From positions 1 to 40,321 of the forward strand of contig JAGPVT010000024.1 in the NCBI GenBank assembly GCA_018066865.1: a stretch of 40,321 nucleotides of DNA, written 5' to 3'. This DNA is from Marinobacter sp. (GTDB lineage Bacteria > Pseudomonadota > Gammaproteobacteria > Pseudomonadales > Oleiphilaceae). A program made the position numbers and the translations under genes. The stretch's first letter is position 1. Every line of letters begins with the position of its first letter. Under the pieces are notes generated by a model. That model did not search any database and was not told where the DNA came from. It saw only the letters and a list, made by a program, of their open reading frames with translations. Below are positions 8,942 through 17,684 of this stretch, one piece after another.

Positions 8942-9820
8942 ATGATTACGGGTAGCCTTGTCGCACTGGTCACGCCCATGCATCCAAACGGTGACATTCA
9001 CTGGGAGGATCTGGATAAGCTGGTAGACTTTCATCTGGAGAATGGTACAGACGGTATCGTGGCTGTGGGGACCACCGGGGAATCCGCAACGCTCGATCAG
9101 AAAGAGCACTGCCGGGTAATCGGTCACGTCATCAAACGAGTGAATGGTCGAATCCCTGTTATAGCCGGTTCCGGCGGCAACAGCACGCGGGAAGCCATTT
9201 ATCTTACGTCCGAAGCCCACAAGCTCGGTGCGGACGCTTGCCTGCTCGTTGTGCCTTACTACAACAAGCCTACTCAGGAGGGCTTGTATCAGCACTTTAA
9301 AGCCATTTCTGAAGCGGTGCCGGGTATGAGCCAGATGCTCTACAACGTCCCCGGACGTACCGCCTGCGATATGCTTAATGAAACCGTTCTGCGACTGGCT
9401 GATATCCCGAATATCGTTGCCATCAAGGACGCCACCGGCAATATTCCCCGTGGCGCAGAATTGATTGCAGCTCTTGATGGGCGGCTGGCGGTCTACTCAG
9501 GTGACGACGCAACTGCGGCCGAGCTGATTTTGGCGGGTGCGAAAGGTAACGTTTCTGTTACCGCGAATGTAGCGCCCAAAGGTATGTCTGAGCTATGTGC
9601 AGCAGCCAATGCCGGTAATCGCGAAGAGACGGAGCGTCTGAACGAGCTTCTGATGCCACTGAACCGAAAGCTGTTTCTTGAGGCGAATCCCATACCGGTG
9701 AAGTGGGCTCTGCAGCGTATGGGCATGATTGGCGAGGGTATCCGGTTGCCGCTGACCCCGTTTAGCGAGAAATTCCACGCCGAGCTTGAAGAGGCGATGA
9801 AAGCGTCGGGTGTGCTCTGA
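8942..9820 (+). CDS. dapA: 4-hydroxy-tetrahydrodipicolinate synthase
   Basis: DapA condenses pyruvate with aspartate semialdehyde, committing carbon to lysine and meso-diaminopimelate. The 292 residues form the expected TIM barrel. Catalytic residues are visible: the Schiff-base lysine K162 (IVAIKDATGN), Y134 in MLYNVPGRT, and the threonine pair in the VGTTGES motif at about 44-45. The GGAGTTTTT before the ATG gives a spaced ribosome-binding site. bamC follows within 50 bases, the conserved dapA-bamC pair of gammaproteobacteria, and purC comes next. Confidence 0.98.
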   Translation: MITGSLVALVTPMHPNGDIHWEDLDKLVDFHLENGTDGIVAVGTTGESATLDQKEHCRVIGHVIKRVNGRIPVIAGSGGNSTREAIYLTSEAHKLGADACLLVVPYYNKPTQEGLYQHFKAISEAVPGMSQMLYNVPGRTACDMLNETVLRLADIPNIVAIKDATGNIPRGAELIAALDGRLAVYSGDDATAAELILAGAKGNVSVTANVAPKGMSELCAAANAGNREETERLNELLMPLNRKLFLEANPIPVKWALQRMGMIGEGIRLPLTPFSEKFHAELEEAMKASGVL

Positions 9821-9867
9821 GTTTGCAGATGCCTCCCCGGAAACAGTCCCACACAGAGAGTAGGCCG

Positions 9868-10995
9868 ATGCCGGTTCTTTCAGGAACCCGTAAGTTTGAT
9901 GCATTCCGACCCATAGCGATTGCATCCGGGCTGTTACTGGCCGTCGCGACGTCCGGTTGCAGCTTTGTTGAAGATCGCTCCACACATTATGTAAATGCAA
10001 AGGAAGGTGATGCGCTGTCTCTGCCGGAAACGGCAGATTCCTCGCGCTTCAACCAGGTCATGCCCGTTCGTGAAATAAGTCCGGCAGATGCCAGCAAAAT
10101 GTATCCGTCTGATATCCCCCAGCCCCCGGATATGACTTCGGAAATTCTCGAAGAAAACTATGTGGTTGAAGAGCTGGATGGCCGCGTCTGGCTGTTGGTA
10201 AACGACGTTCCAGGCCGTATTTGGCCAGCAGTAACCGCGTACATGAACGAGCAGGGCCTGGGCGTCGCCCACGACAACCCGCAACTGGGCCTGCTGCAAA
10301 GTGAATTGGCAAACTTCAGCATGCGGGCCCGCGAGCTTCTGGAACTCTCCAGTGCGCCCTCCGAAGTAACCACCGCAGAGCCCAAAGTCGTACTGCAGGT
10401 TCGTGTAGCCCCGGGCGTGCGTCGAAAAACCACCGAAATTCAGGTGCGCAAACTCTCCTCGGACAATCTCTCAGAAGAAGGGGCTTCCTGGCCTTCGGAG
10501 CTTATTTCCTGGCAAGGAATCACTGATCCGTCAGCAGAAGAGCTTTCGCTGCAAAAGCGCGTGCTTGCCGACCTTGGCGAATTTCTGAAAGCCCGAGAAG
10601 AAAGCAAATCCTTCTCCCGGGCGGCGTCGGGGATGGTTTCCAAGCCGCTGGTTAAACTTGTGTCCGAGGATGACACAGCAAAAGCCATCCGTATGGAACT
10701 CGATTATGGCCGTTCCTGGGCTGAGGTTAACCGGGCGTTTACCGAGTCGGATGTTGCCATCATTGACCTCAACCGTAGTGAAGGCTGGCTCTTCGTTGAT
10801 TTCCGCACCGCCGATGAGCGCGATCCTGGCTGGTTTAGCTGGTTCAGTGATAAAGAAGCTGCTCGTCACACTCACACGGTCAATCTTACCAGGCATGATG
10901 GTTATGTAAGTGTCACTGCTGAGGTGGTTCAGGATTACAGCGGCACACAGAGTGCTGCAGACCTGCTGACACAGCTGTTCGATTACCTATACTGA
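9868..10995 (+). CDS. bamC: Outer-membrane assembly lipoprotein BamC
   Basis: BamC (NlpB) is a lipoprotein of the BAM complex that folds and inserts outer-membrane proteins. I chose ATG 9868 because GAGAGTAGG lies just upstream and because it gives a normal lipoprotein signal: basic N-terminus, hydrophobic core (IASGLLLAVA) and a lipobox ending at C31 (TSGC). The TTG at 9823 would add an unlikely 15-residue extension. After the cysteine comes the unstructured BamD-binding segment with the YPSDIPQPPDMT block, then two helix-grip domains. At 375 residues it is somewhat longer than E. coli BamC (344). Its position between dapA and purC is the standard gammaproteobacterial order. Confidence 0.93.
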   Translation: MPVLSGTRKFDAFRPIAIASGLLLAVATSGCSFVEDRSTHYVNAKEGDALSLPETADSSRFNQVMPVREISPADASKMYPSDIPQPPDMTSEILEENYVVEELDGRVWLLVNDVPGRIWPAVTAYMNEQGLGVAHDNPQLGLLQSELANFSMRARELLELSSAPSEVTTAEPKVVLQVRVAPGVRRKTTEIQVRKLSSDNLSEEGASWPSELISWQGITDPSAEELSLQKRVLADLGEFLKAREESKSFSRAASGMVSKPLVKLVSEDDTAKAIRMELDYGRSWAEVNRAFTESDVAIIDLNRSEGWLFVDFRTADERDPGWFSWFSDKEAARHTHTVNLTRHDGYVSVTAEVVQDYSGTQSAADLLTQLFDYLY

Positions 10996-11006
10996 TTTAA
11001 CGGGGT

Positions 11007-11034
11007 GCCCGCAGTGCGGGCCTCCGTTTCGGAG
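11007..11034 (+). promoter_or_regulatory. Tandem hairpins that cover the purC ribosome-binding site
   Basis: Two abutting hairpins precede purC: GCCCGC-AGT-GCGGGC (11007-11021) and CTCCG-TTT-CGGAG (11022-11034). The GGAG in the second is the purC Shine-Dalgarno, 8 bases before ATG 11043. There is no U-run, so the pair may limit purC translation or protect the 3' end of the upstream message rather than end transcription. The role is inferred. Confidence 0.5.
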
Positions 11035-11042
11035 ACTTATTA

Positions 11043-11756
11043 ATGGAAAAACGCGAAGAACTCTACGCAGGCAAGGCCAAATCCGTATTCCGTACCGACG
11101 ATCCGGACCGCTTTGTTCTGGTCTTTCGGGACGATACCTCAGCGTTTGATGGTGAAAGGAAAGAGCAACTCAGCCGTAAGGGCATGGTTAACAATCGCTT
11201 TAACGCATTCATCATGGAGAAGCTTGAAGCCGCCGGTGTGCCAACACATTTTGAAGGCTTGCTGTCCGACACTGAAACCCTGGTGAAAAAGCTGGATATG
11301 ATTCCGGTAGAGTGCGTGGTGCGAAATGTCTCTGCGGGCAGCCTCTGCCGCCGCCTTGGTGTGGAAGAGGGACAGGAGCTGAGCCCGCCAACCTATGAGC
11401 TGTTTCTGAAAAACGATACTCTGCACGACCCAATGGTGAATGAGTCTCTGGCCGTTACTTTTAATTGGGCAAGCGAGACAGAGCTTGTGCATATGAAAGA
11501 GCTCACTTACAAAGTCAATAGTGTACTGAAAACCCTGTTTGATGACGCCGGAATGTTGCTGGTGGATTACAAACTGGAGTTCGGTCGCAGCGGCACGGAT
11601 ATTGTGCTGGGCGATGAATTCAGCCCGGACGGCTGCCGCATATGGGATAAAGAGACCCGCAAAAAGATGGACAAGGATCGCTTCCGCCAAGGGCTGGGCG
11701 ACGTTATCGAAACCTACGAGGAAGTTGGCCGCCGCCTTGGTATCAACTTCGACTGA
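11043..11756 (+). CDS. purC: SAICAR synthetase
   Basis: PurC (phosphoribosylaminoimidazole-succinocarboxamide synthase) joins aspartate to CAIR with ATP in de novo purine synthesis. The 237 residues equal the usual bacterial length. Family blocks are clear: [55 protein letters not shown] and [15 protein letters not shown]. It follows bamC in the conserved dapA-bamC-purC order. Its ribosome-binding site lies within a predicted hairpin, which may modulate expression. Confidence 0.98.
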   Translation: MEKREELYAGKAKSVFRTDDPDRFVLVFRDDTSAFDGERKEQLSRKGMVNNRFNAFIMEKLEAAGVPTHFEGLLSDTETLVKKLDMIPVECVVRNVSAGSLCRRLGVEEGQELSPPTYELFLKNDTLHDPMVNESLAVTFNWASETELVHMKELTYKVNSVLKTLFDDAGMLLVDYKLEFGRSGTDIVLGDEFSPDGCRIWDKETRKKMDKDRFRQGLGDVIETYEEVGRRLGINFD

Positions 11757-11801
11757 TTCCTGACGATAAATCCAAACAGACAATAACGATACAGGTGCAC
11801 T

Positions 11802-12551
11802 ATGCGTAAACTGACACTTGCGGTAGGCAGTTCTCTTGTTCTGGCCGCCCCTTTTCTGGCAGTACCTCTGGCTCAAGCCGACGTGGTGGGCTTGGGTGCC
11901 AGCGTGAGCTACTGGGATTCTGATTTATCCGGGACTGCATCGTCTGGCAACAGCGTGGTTGATGTAGACAATGAACTGCAAATGAAAGTAGACGGCAACG
12001 CAAATGCCAGCATCTACCTCGAGCACCCGGTACCTGTGTTGCCTAATGTACGCCTGGCTTATACGCTGGTTCAGCAAAGCGGTAGAGGGACGCTTACCAA
12101 TTCCTATATTAACATTGGTGCGGGTGCATCAGTGCGGTCAGATCTGGATCTGGAGCAACTGGATCTCACTTTGTACTACGAGATTCTCGACAACTGGGTA
12201 AATCTTGATCTGGGCTTGACCGTGCGGGACTTCTCGGGTGAGCTGCTGGTACAGAACATTGCAAACGCCTCCCAGGTAAGCCGAACCGAGGCCGACGGTG
12301 TGTTGCCCATGGGCTATCTCGCAGCCCGCTTCGATCTGCCGCTGACCGGTGCAGCCGTTGGTGCTGAAGGCAACTTCATCAGCTTTGATGGCGACTCCAT
12401 GCGCGACTTCAACGTATACGGCCAGTACAGCATTTCATTGCTGCAACTGCGTGCAGGTTACCGCCAGATCGCGATAGATTATGAAGACGGTGACGACGCT
12501 TTCGATGTGAAAATCGACGGACCTTTCATCAGTGCGGGCGTCACGTTCTAA
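11802..12551 (+). CDS. TIGR04219-type outer-membrane beta-barrel protein
   Basis: A signal peptide is clear (about residues 1-26, cleavage after LAQA). The mature part, about 223 residues, consists of alternating amphipathic strands typical of a small outer-membrane barrel. It begins VVGLGASVSYWDSDLSG and ends in a C-terminal strand closing with phenylalanine (FISAGVTF), the usual barrel assembly signal. The pattern matches the uncharacterised TIGR04219 family of gammaproteobacterial outer-membrane proteins. No substrate or role is known. It starts 45 bases after purC and may be cotranscribed, although the functions look unrelated. Confidence 0.82.
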   Translation: MRKLTLAVGSSLVLAAPFLAVPLAQADVVGLGASVSYWDSDLSGTASSGNSVVDVDNELQMKVDGNANASIYLEHPVPVLPNVRLAYTLVQQSGRGTLTNSYINIGAGASVRSDLDLEQLDLTLYYEILDNWVNLDLGLTVRDFSGELLVQNIANASQVSRTEADGVLPMGYLAARFDLPLTGAAVGAEGNFISFDGDSMRDFNVYGQYSISLLQLRAGYRQIAIDYEDGDDAFDVKIDGPFISAGVTF

Positions 12552-12587
12552 AGCTAGTAAACGCGGTTTTAAAAAGGAGCGAAAGAC

Positions 12588-13595
12588 TTGAAGATTCTGG
12601 TAACGGGCACCGCCGGGTTCATCGGCGCGCAACTTGCGCATCGGTTACTGGAGCGGGGAAACGAAGTCATCGGCGTTGACAACGTCAACGATTATTACGA
12701 TGTCAGTCTCAAGGAAGCCCGTTTAGCACGCCTGACCGGTTACCCTGGTTTCACCGAAGTGCGCCAGGACATCGCAGATCGTTCTGTGATGGCAGATATT
12801 TTCGCAAAGCATCGCCCCGAACGAGTCGTACACCTTGCCGCCCAGGCGGGTGTGCGATACTCACTGGAAAACCCTAACGCGTATGTGGATGCGAACCTTG
12901 TTGGCTTTATGAACATACTGGAAGGTTGCCGCCATAACGATGTGAAGCATCTGGTTTTCGCTTCAAGCAGTTCTGTCTATGGTGCGAACGAGGTCATGCC
13001 GTTTTCTGTCCATGATAACGTGGACCATCCTCTAAGCCTGTACGCGGCATCTAAAAAAGCTAACGAGCTGATGGCCCACTCATACAGCCACCTGTATGGC
13101 TTGCCTACCACTGGCCTGCGGTTCTTTACGGTGTATGGCCCCTGGGGCCGCCCGGACATGGCACCGTTTATCTTTACCAAAAAGATTCTCGCTGGTAAGC
13201 CGATCGATGTCTTCAATCATGGCCATCACATGCGTGATTTCACCTACATTGACGATATTGTGGAAGGTGTTGTCCGTACGCTTGACCAGGTCGCACTACC
13301 TAATAATGACTGGAGCGGACAAACCCCCGATCCAGGAACCAGCAAGGCCCCATATCGGATTTACAATATTGGCAGTAACAACCCTGTGGAGCTGTCTCGT
13401 TTTATCGAAATTATTGAAGAGCGAACCGGTAAAAAAGCACAGAAGAACATGCTACCAATGCAACCTGGCGATGTAGTGGCCACCTACGCAAACGTTGACG
13501 ATCTGATCAGCGACGTAGGGTATAAGCCGGTAACGGGCGTCGAAGAGGGTATAGCCAACTTTGTGGGCTGGTATCGCGACTTTTACCAAGTCTGA
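12588..13595 (+). CDS. UDP-glucuronate 4-epimerase-like NAD-dependent epimerase
   Basis: This is an extended short-chain dehydrogenase, probably interconverting UDP-glucuronate and UDP-galacturonate for surface polysaccharides. The NAD-binding GxxGxxG is at residues 7-13 (GTAGFIG). The catalytic triad region has SSSSVYG and Y152xxxK156 (YAASK), and the sugar-nucleotide block reads [15 protein letters not shown]. The 335 residues match the family. The start is TTG 12588, since no ATG fits and GGAG lies 8 bases upstream; it gives the expected MKILVTG N-terminus. The stop is one base from the convergent glutaredoxin gene. UDP-sugar 4-epimerisation is well supported; the exact substrate is inferred from the similarity to GalE/WbpP/CapI types. 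Confidence 0.88.
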   Translation: MKILVTGTAGFIGAQLAHRLLERGNEVIGVDNVNDYYDVSLKEARLARLTGYPGFTEVRQDIADRSVMADIFAKHRPERVVHLAAQAGVRYSLENPNAYVDANLVGFMNILEGCRHNDVKHLVFASSSSVYGANEVMPFSVHDNVDHPLSLYAASKKANELMAHSYSHLYGLPTTGLRFFTVYGPWGRPDMAPFIFTKKILAGKPIDVFNHGHHMRDFTYIDDIVEGVVRTLDQVALPNNDWSGQTPDPGTSKAPYRIYNIGSNNPVELSRFIEIIEERTGKKAQKNMLPMQPGDVVATYANVDDLISDVGYKPVTGVEEGIANFVGWYRDFYQV

Positions 13596-13596
13596 T

Positions 13597-13992
13597 TTAG
13601 CCGGCTATCCCAAAGCGCTGTTCCAGCCAGGCATTAATATCAGCTGATTCGTACATCCATTGTACACTGCCATCTTCGTTTTTAATCCGCAAGCAAGGCA
13701 CCTTCACATTTCCGCCACCTTGCTCCAGCTCGGCCCGGTGGGTCTCATTATGCTGCGCATCCCGCTTTTCAATATTCAGGTTTAGCCGCGCGATCTGTTT
13801 GCGTACTTTGACGCAGAAAGGGCAGGTTTTGAACTGATACAGCGCGAGGTTTTCGCAGGCCGAGTTCACCTTTTTCTGTTCCTCGCCACTGCGTTCCAAA
13901 GGTTTGCCCCCTCCAAGCTTTTCGCTCAACAGCACAAAGGGCGTCAGAATAAGACGTAACGTCCGGAAAAAATAACGGATAACCACTCGCAT
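13597..13992 (-). CDS. Membrane-anchored glutaredoxin-like protein
   Basis: A glutaredoxin/GST-N-terminal fold is indicated by the active site C57-P-F-C60 in LYQFKTCPFCVKVRKQI, the cis-proline segment NVKVPCLRI, and the C-terminal ESADINAWLEQRF helix. Before it lies a hydrophobic N-terminal stretch (VIRYFFRTLRLILTPFVLL), so the protein is probably anchored to the inner membrane with the thioredoxin fold on one face. I chose the start at 13992 because AAAGG lies upstream; a longer frame to 14043 lacks support. It is probably monocistronic. The reductant and partner proteins are unknown. Confidence 0.82.
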   Translation of the reverse strand: MRVVIRYFFRTLRLILTPFVLLSEKLGGGKPLERSGEEQKKVNSACENLALYQFKTCPFCVKVRKQIARLNLNIEKRDAQHNETHRAELEQGGGNVKVPCLRIKNEDGSVQWMYESADINAWLEQRFGIAG

Positions 13993-14369
13993 TGAATAAA
14001 CCTTTAATTTGGTACATGAATTCCAGTGGGCAGTATAAAGCAAAACCGGTATCGTTCGGGTAATCTGCTCGCGTCTATAAGAGTTTTATAAGGAACTGCA
14101 AATTGAAGTCGATTCCCCTGTGGGATTTGCCCACACGGTTATTCCTCTCTCAATTATGGACATAATCAAAGTTATACTTTCAGGGGAATGATTCAATAAA
14201 TACCGCGGGGTTAACACCGGAGAACTGTAAAGTTCGCGCAAGCCTGTGGAATCGGGTCTTGAGTATACATTATCACCGCATCGAAAAAAGCTCTTGATGA
14301 AATCGGTTTTGAGAAGGGAGTGGCCGGCGGGTTATTTCAATAATTCACTTTCGAGCATTGCGCGGGCAT
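13993..14369. other. Gene-free stretch upstream of the glutaredoxin-like gene
   Basis: About 377 bases without a credible ORF. It should hold the promoter of the leftward glutaredoxin-like gene. The only structure I see is a small perfect hairpin, TGTGGG-ATTTG-CCCACA, at 14119-14135. I see no repeat or RNA gene. Confidence 0.5.
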
Positions 14370-14410
14370 AAAAAAAGCCAGTTCTTACGGCTTGCGCAAG
14401 TAACTGACTT
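14370..14410 (-). terminator. Intrinsic terminator of tRNA-Val
   Basis: On the minus strand, an outer 7-bp stem (GTCAGTT with AACTGGC) encloses an inner stem (CTTGCG with CGTAAG, one G-U pair), followed by seven Ts. It begins about 13 bases after the tRNA CCA end, so it terminates the tRNA transcript. The G-U pair forms only in the minus-strand RNA, which supports this direction. Confidence 0.85.
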
Positions 14411-14422
14411 TCTTTGCAGAAT

Positions 14423-14499
<77 letters not shown>

Positions 14500-14553
14500 G
14501 TGTTCTGCAACGGGGCGAAATATACTGATTCTCCCGTATCTGGTCAACCTCTT

Positions 14554-15504
14554 TTAGCCGGTTTCTCTTTTTCTTAGGGCGGCCCTTAGGGCTTTACTCA
14601 ATGCGCTCCAGCGGTTAACGATCAGTGCCGCGAAGATCAACCCGCAGCCGGCGAGTTGGGTTGACGTCATGGTTTCACCAAACCATCCAGCGGCGAACAG
14701 GGATACCCAAACCGGTTCCAGCACCAGAATAACGGCGCCGTGGCTGTGAGTGGACAGGCTTTGTGCATAGGTTTGTACCAGGAAACGCCCAGCCGTTCCC
14801 ACGACTGCGCTGGCAAGAACCCACCAGATTAACAGCGGTGGAGGGTTGCCGAACGTTGGCTGCCAGGGCTCTGTAATCAGTGATTCGACAAGGGTTCCCA
14901 TTCCCACCGTAAGCAGCGCTATAGCTGTAAGGGGCAGGGCGGGGATGCGGTGCTTTTCGACAGTTTTACCCTGGCGGTCGACGACCGTGCGCTGATTCGC
15001 CGCCCGGGTGTTGAGCGTGAAATACAGCGCAAAGATTGTTGCGGCCACCACGAAGAACATCTGCCCGGCTTCAGGCTGAAAACCGTTGCGAAGGGAGAGA
15101 AGAGCCAAACCCCCGACGGCAACGGGAATGGCAAGCCAGGTACTTGCAGGTTGCGCCTCCTTGAACGCAAGGCGGGCAATAATAGGAACAATAACCACGC
15201 CCAGACTGGTAATAAAGGCACCTTCACCCATGCTGGAGCCATGAAACAGACCCATTACCCAGAAGCTCATGGCAATGCCAAATACCAGCCCAACGCCCAC
15301 GCCGCGTTTGATCTGGTCCTTGCTCAGTCGCGATAGTGGCCTCCAGGCGAATACCGCAAGAAAACTGCCTGCAATCAAAAACCGCACTGCCATAAACAAC
15401 AGTGGTGGCATGAGGAGTATGGCTTCTTTGGAAAAAATCCAGCTTACAGCGGCAAGAAGCGTAACGGCGACGAGAAGGAGGTCGGATTTGTGCGCGTCGA
15501 ACAT
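14554..15504 (-). CDS. DMT-superfamily (EamA) transporter
   Basis: A polytopic inner-membrane protein with about ten hydrophobic segments arranged as two EamA repeats. The second repeat ends in the family-typical HGAVILVLEPVWVSLFAAGW block. Such proteins export or import small metabolites; the substrate cannot be read from sequence. ATG 15504 gives 316 residues; a GTG 15 bases upstream (15519) is possible, and neither has a clear Shine-Dalgarno. An intrinsic terminator lies about 85 bases upstream in the same direction, suggesting leader-based control. Confidence 0.9.
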   Translation of the reverse strand: MFDAHKSDLLLVAVTLLAAVSWIFSKEAILLMPPLLFMAVRFLIAGSFLAVFAWRPLSRLSKDQIKRGVGVGLVFGIAMSFWVMGLFHGSSMGEGAFITSLGVVIVPIIARLAFKEAQPASTWLAIPVAVGGLALLSLRNGFQPEAGQMFFVVAATIFALYFTLNTRAANQRTVVDRQGKTVEKHRIPALPLTAIALLTVGMGTLVESLITEPWQPTFGNPPPLLIWWVLASAVVGTAGRFLVQTYAQSLSTHSHGAVILVLEPVWVSLFAAGWFGETMTSTQLAGCGLIFAALIVNRWSALSKALRAALRKRETG

Positions 15505-15588
15505 GGTGTAGGGGAGCACCAGAGTTAGGATACAGAGCCACCAGATTTAAGGAAGTGGTATGTCCCAACAATGTATAGTTTGCGAAGT

Positions 15589-15618
15589 AAAAAAGAAAGA
15601 AGGCTCGTCCGTGAGCCT
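15589..15618 (-). terminator. Intrinsic terminator in the DMT transporter leader
   Basis: On the minus strand AGGCTC and GAGCCT form a 6-bp stem with a 6-base loop, followed by TTCTTTCTTTTTT. It precedes the leftward transporter gene by about 85 bases, so it would stop transcription before that gene. The 8-mer CAGGCTCA, which contains the 5' arm, recurs 81 bases upstream (15693-15700), so the 3' arm has an alternative partner. Confidence 0.6.
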
Positions 15619-16087
15619 GATGGAATCCCTGATGCCAATAGCTATTAATTGTTAAGCGTAGAGTACACCAGTGAAGACATATCGGTCTGGTCTGAGCCTG
15701 GAACTTCTATATACCGGTCTTTGGAACCCCAGAGCTTCCAGCATGGACGCTTGCTATAACTTCTCAGCCACAAGCCGCAGTGTCGGCGCCAACAACCACC
15801 GTATCCGATAGCGCCCGAATTCGATGCAAGTGAACAGAGTCCTGTCTTTGCCGTTGATTGATAAAGCGCAGGCTCATCTGAACCGGGCCAGTGAAGAGTT
15901 ACGTCTGTGCGGTTTATTGCCTGCGAAATCAGTTTTCAGGTGGCTTTAGTATCCAATGTGTGAAAAGTCATAGGGTTCCTGTGTGATTTCGTTCAACCCA
16001 GTATAGGCAGATTATGCACAGGGCTGTATGTACGTTACATTTTCTGGTTAACTCACTTTTCAGGACAATCTTGCAGAGGCGAATACC
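15619..16087. other. Gene-free stretch, possible leader RNA
   Basis: About 470 bases with no credible ORF on either strand. It must hold the promoter of the rightward HTH gene and possibly the leader of the leftward transporter, given the terminator at its left end. I could not identify a known riboswitch class, a clear promoter or a gene relic here. Confidence 0.4.
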
Positions 16088-16504
16088 ATGCGGTACCTGC
16101 AGACATTCAACCGTCGGTTGCAGCAGATGCGCGAGGCAGGGCATTTATCCTGCCAGGATGTTGCGGAGATATGCGGCGTCGACGAGGCTCAGGTTATAAG
16201 CTGGGAGGCTGCAGATGCGAGGCAGCGCACCTATCCGGGCGTTTCAGCATTGCTGGATTTCTGTATAAAAACGGAAACGCCTCTGGAAGATCTTCTGGAC
16301 CTGACCGAGACCGGAGACTGCGGGCAACTCGAGTTGCCGGGGTTGGCATTCAGCAGCAGCGACGATCTCTCCAAAGCACTGAAAGAACTGGAGCAGGAGA
16401 TAAACCGGGTTCAGCTCTCGGATGAAGAGAGTGAGCTACTGCGCCGGTTCCGCAAGACAACTGCAGAAAACCGGCGCATGATTCTTCAGATTCTGGGCGC
16501 CTGA
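16088..16504 (+). CDS. XRE-like helix-turn-helix protein
   Basis: The 138-residue protein begins with a helix-turn-helix domain of the XRE/Cro type (about residues 5-70): NRRLQQMREAGHLSCQDVAEICGV, then DEAQVISWE as the recognition helix region. The C-terminal half (about 90-138) is rich in charge and predicted to be helical (ALKELEQEINRVQL and ELLRRFRKTTAENRRMILQIL), suitable for dimerisation. It is probably a transcription regulator. It converges on galU with 23 bases between the stops, which hints at, but does not prove, a link with galU or the glucan genes. Targets are unknown. Confidence 0.75.
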   Translation: MRYLQTFNRRLQQMREAGHLSCQDVAEICGVDEAQVISWEAADARQRTYPGVSALLDFCIKTETPLEDLLDLTETGDCGQLELPGLAFSSSDDLSKALKELEQEINRVQLSDEESELLRRFRKTTAENRRMILQILGA

Positions 16505-16527
16505 GCAGGTGGCTCGGCGGTAGCCCG

Positions 16528-17367
16528 TTACTTCTGCTTCTTGTAGATGTTCTCGTACACGTAGTTGGTGGCTTCTACAAACCCGTCAATACTGCCGCAG
16601 TCAAAGCGTTGGCCTTTGAACTGATAGGCCAGTACGCAGCCGTTTTTCGCCTGTTCGAGCAGCGCATCGGTAATCTGAATCTCACCATTTTTACCGGCTG
16701 GTGTACGCTCCAGAATATCGAAAATATCCGGTGTGAGAATATAACGGCCAATGATCGCCAGATTGCTCGGCGCATCCTCCGGCGAAGGCTTCTCAACCAT
16801 GTCAGTGATGCGGTAAAGGCCTTCTTTCATGGACTCACCGGCAATCACGCCGTACTTGTGAGTTTCATCCGCCGGCACTTCTTCAATGGCAACAATGGAG
16901 CAACGGAACTGGTTGTACAGTTTAACCATTTGCGTCAGCACGCCGTCTTCGCCTTCTCCCGGGCCAATACAAAAGTCATCTGCAAGTATCACGGCAAACG
17001 GGTTGTCGCCCATCAGGTTCCGGCCGCTCAGAATGGCATGGCCAAGCCCTTTCATTTCGACCTGGCGGGTAAAGGCAAAGGTATTGTTCTCGATCAGATC
17101 GCGGATGGAGGCCAGCAGGCCCTCTTTGCCTGATCCCGCAATCTGATGTTCGAGTTCGTAACTGATGTCAAAATGATCTTCAATCGCTCGTTTGCCGCGC
17201 CCGGTTACAAATCCGAATTCATGAATGCCGGCTTCAGCAGCTTCTTCGACTCCGTACTGCACCAGTGGCTTGTTAACAATGGGCAGAATTTCTTTCGGCA
17301 TCGCTTTCGTGGCTGGCAGGAAGCGAGTGCCGTAACCGGCGACTGGGAAGAGGCACTTTTTGATCAT
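16528..17367 (-). CDS. galU: UTP-glucose-1-phosphate uridylyltransferase
   Basis: GalU makes UDP-glucose from UTP and glucose-1-phosphate, the donor for OpgH and many surface polysaccharides. Family blocks are clear: the nucleotide-binding CLFPVAGYGTRFLPATKAMPKE, the QYGVEEA segment, FAVILADDFCIGPGE and DCGSIDGFVEATNYV. I chose the start at 17367, giving the usual MIKKCLFP N-terminus with AAAGGA 8 bases upstream; the ATG at 17376 overlaps that ribosome-binding site. The gene is divergent from the glucan block beginning at 17685. Supplying that block's substrate is an attractive inference from position and chemistry. Confidence 0.96.
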   Translation of the reverse strand: MIKKCLFPVAGYGTRFLPATKAMPKEILPIVNKPLVQYGVEEAAEAGIHEFGFVTGRGKRAIEDHFDISYELEHQIAGSGKEGLLASIRDLIENNTFAFTRQVEMKGLGHAILSGRNLMGDNPFAVILADDFCIGPGEGEDGVLTQMVKLYNQFRCSIVAIEEVPADETHKYGVIAGESMKEGLYRITDMVEKPSPEDAPSNLAIIGRYILTPDIFDILERTPAGKNGEIQITDALLEQAKNGCVLAYQFKGQRFDCGSIDGFVEATNYVYENIYKKQK

Positions 17368-17684
17368 TTCATTCATCCTTTGGTCGGGATTCGTAGCGTT
17401 TCCATAATTTGAGGCGAGTTTACCAAGTTATTTGCCTGAGAGGAGAGGGTGTTCAGGATTCATTACGCTTTCTAATTGTAGAATCAGCTCACACTGTTTG
17501 CATAAATTGCCTTTCATATCTAATACTTAACATGCAAATGTTGCTATAACATACTGTTTTTAAGAATGTTAAAATTGTAATTTTTGGCAACTACCACTGG
17601 ATTCTGACGTTGTGTTTTTTTACAGTAGCGAGGCATTTTTAATAGCACTGTAATTTTGATTTTACACTTCAATGAGGCTTTCTT
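17368..17684. other. AT-rich divergent promoter region between galU and the barrel gene
   Basis: These 317 bases become strongly AT-rich from about 17470, unlike the neighbouring genes, and must hold promoters in both directions. I see no ORF. A small inverted repeat, AACAT-GCAA-ATGTT at 17529-17542, could be a hairpin or an operator. TTGCAT (17498) and TAATAC (17521) are spaced 17 bases apart but match consensus only partly. The composition would suit H-NS-like silencing or strong regulation, which is inference. Confidence 0.5.
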
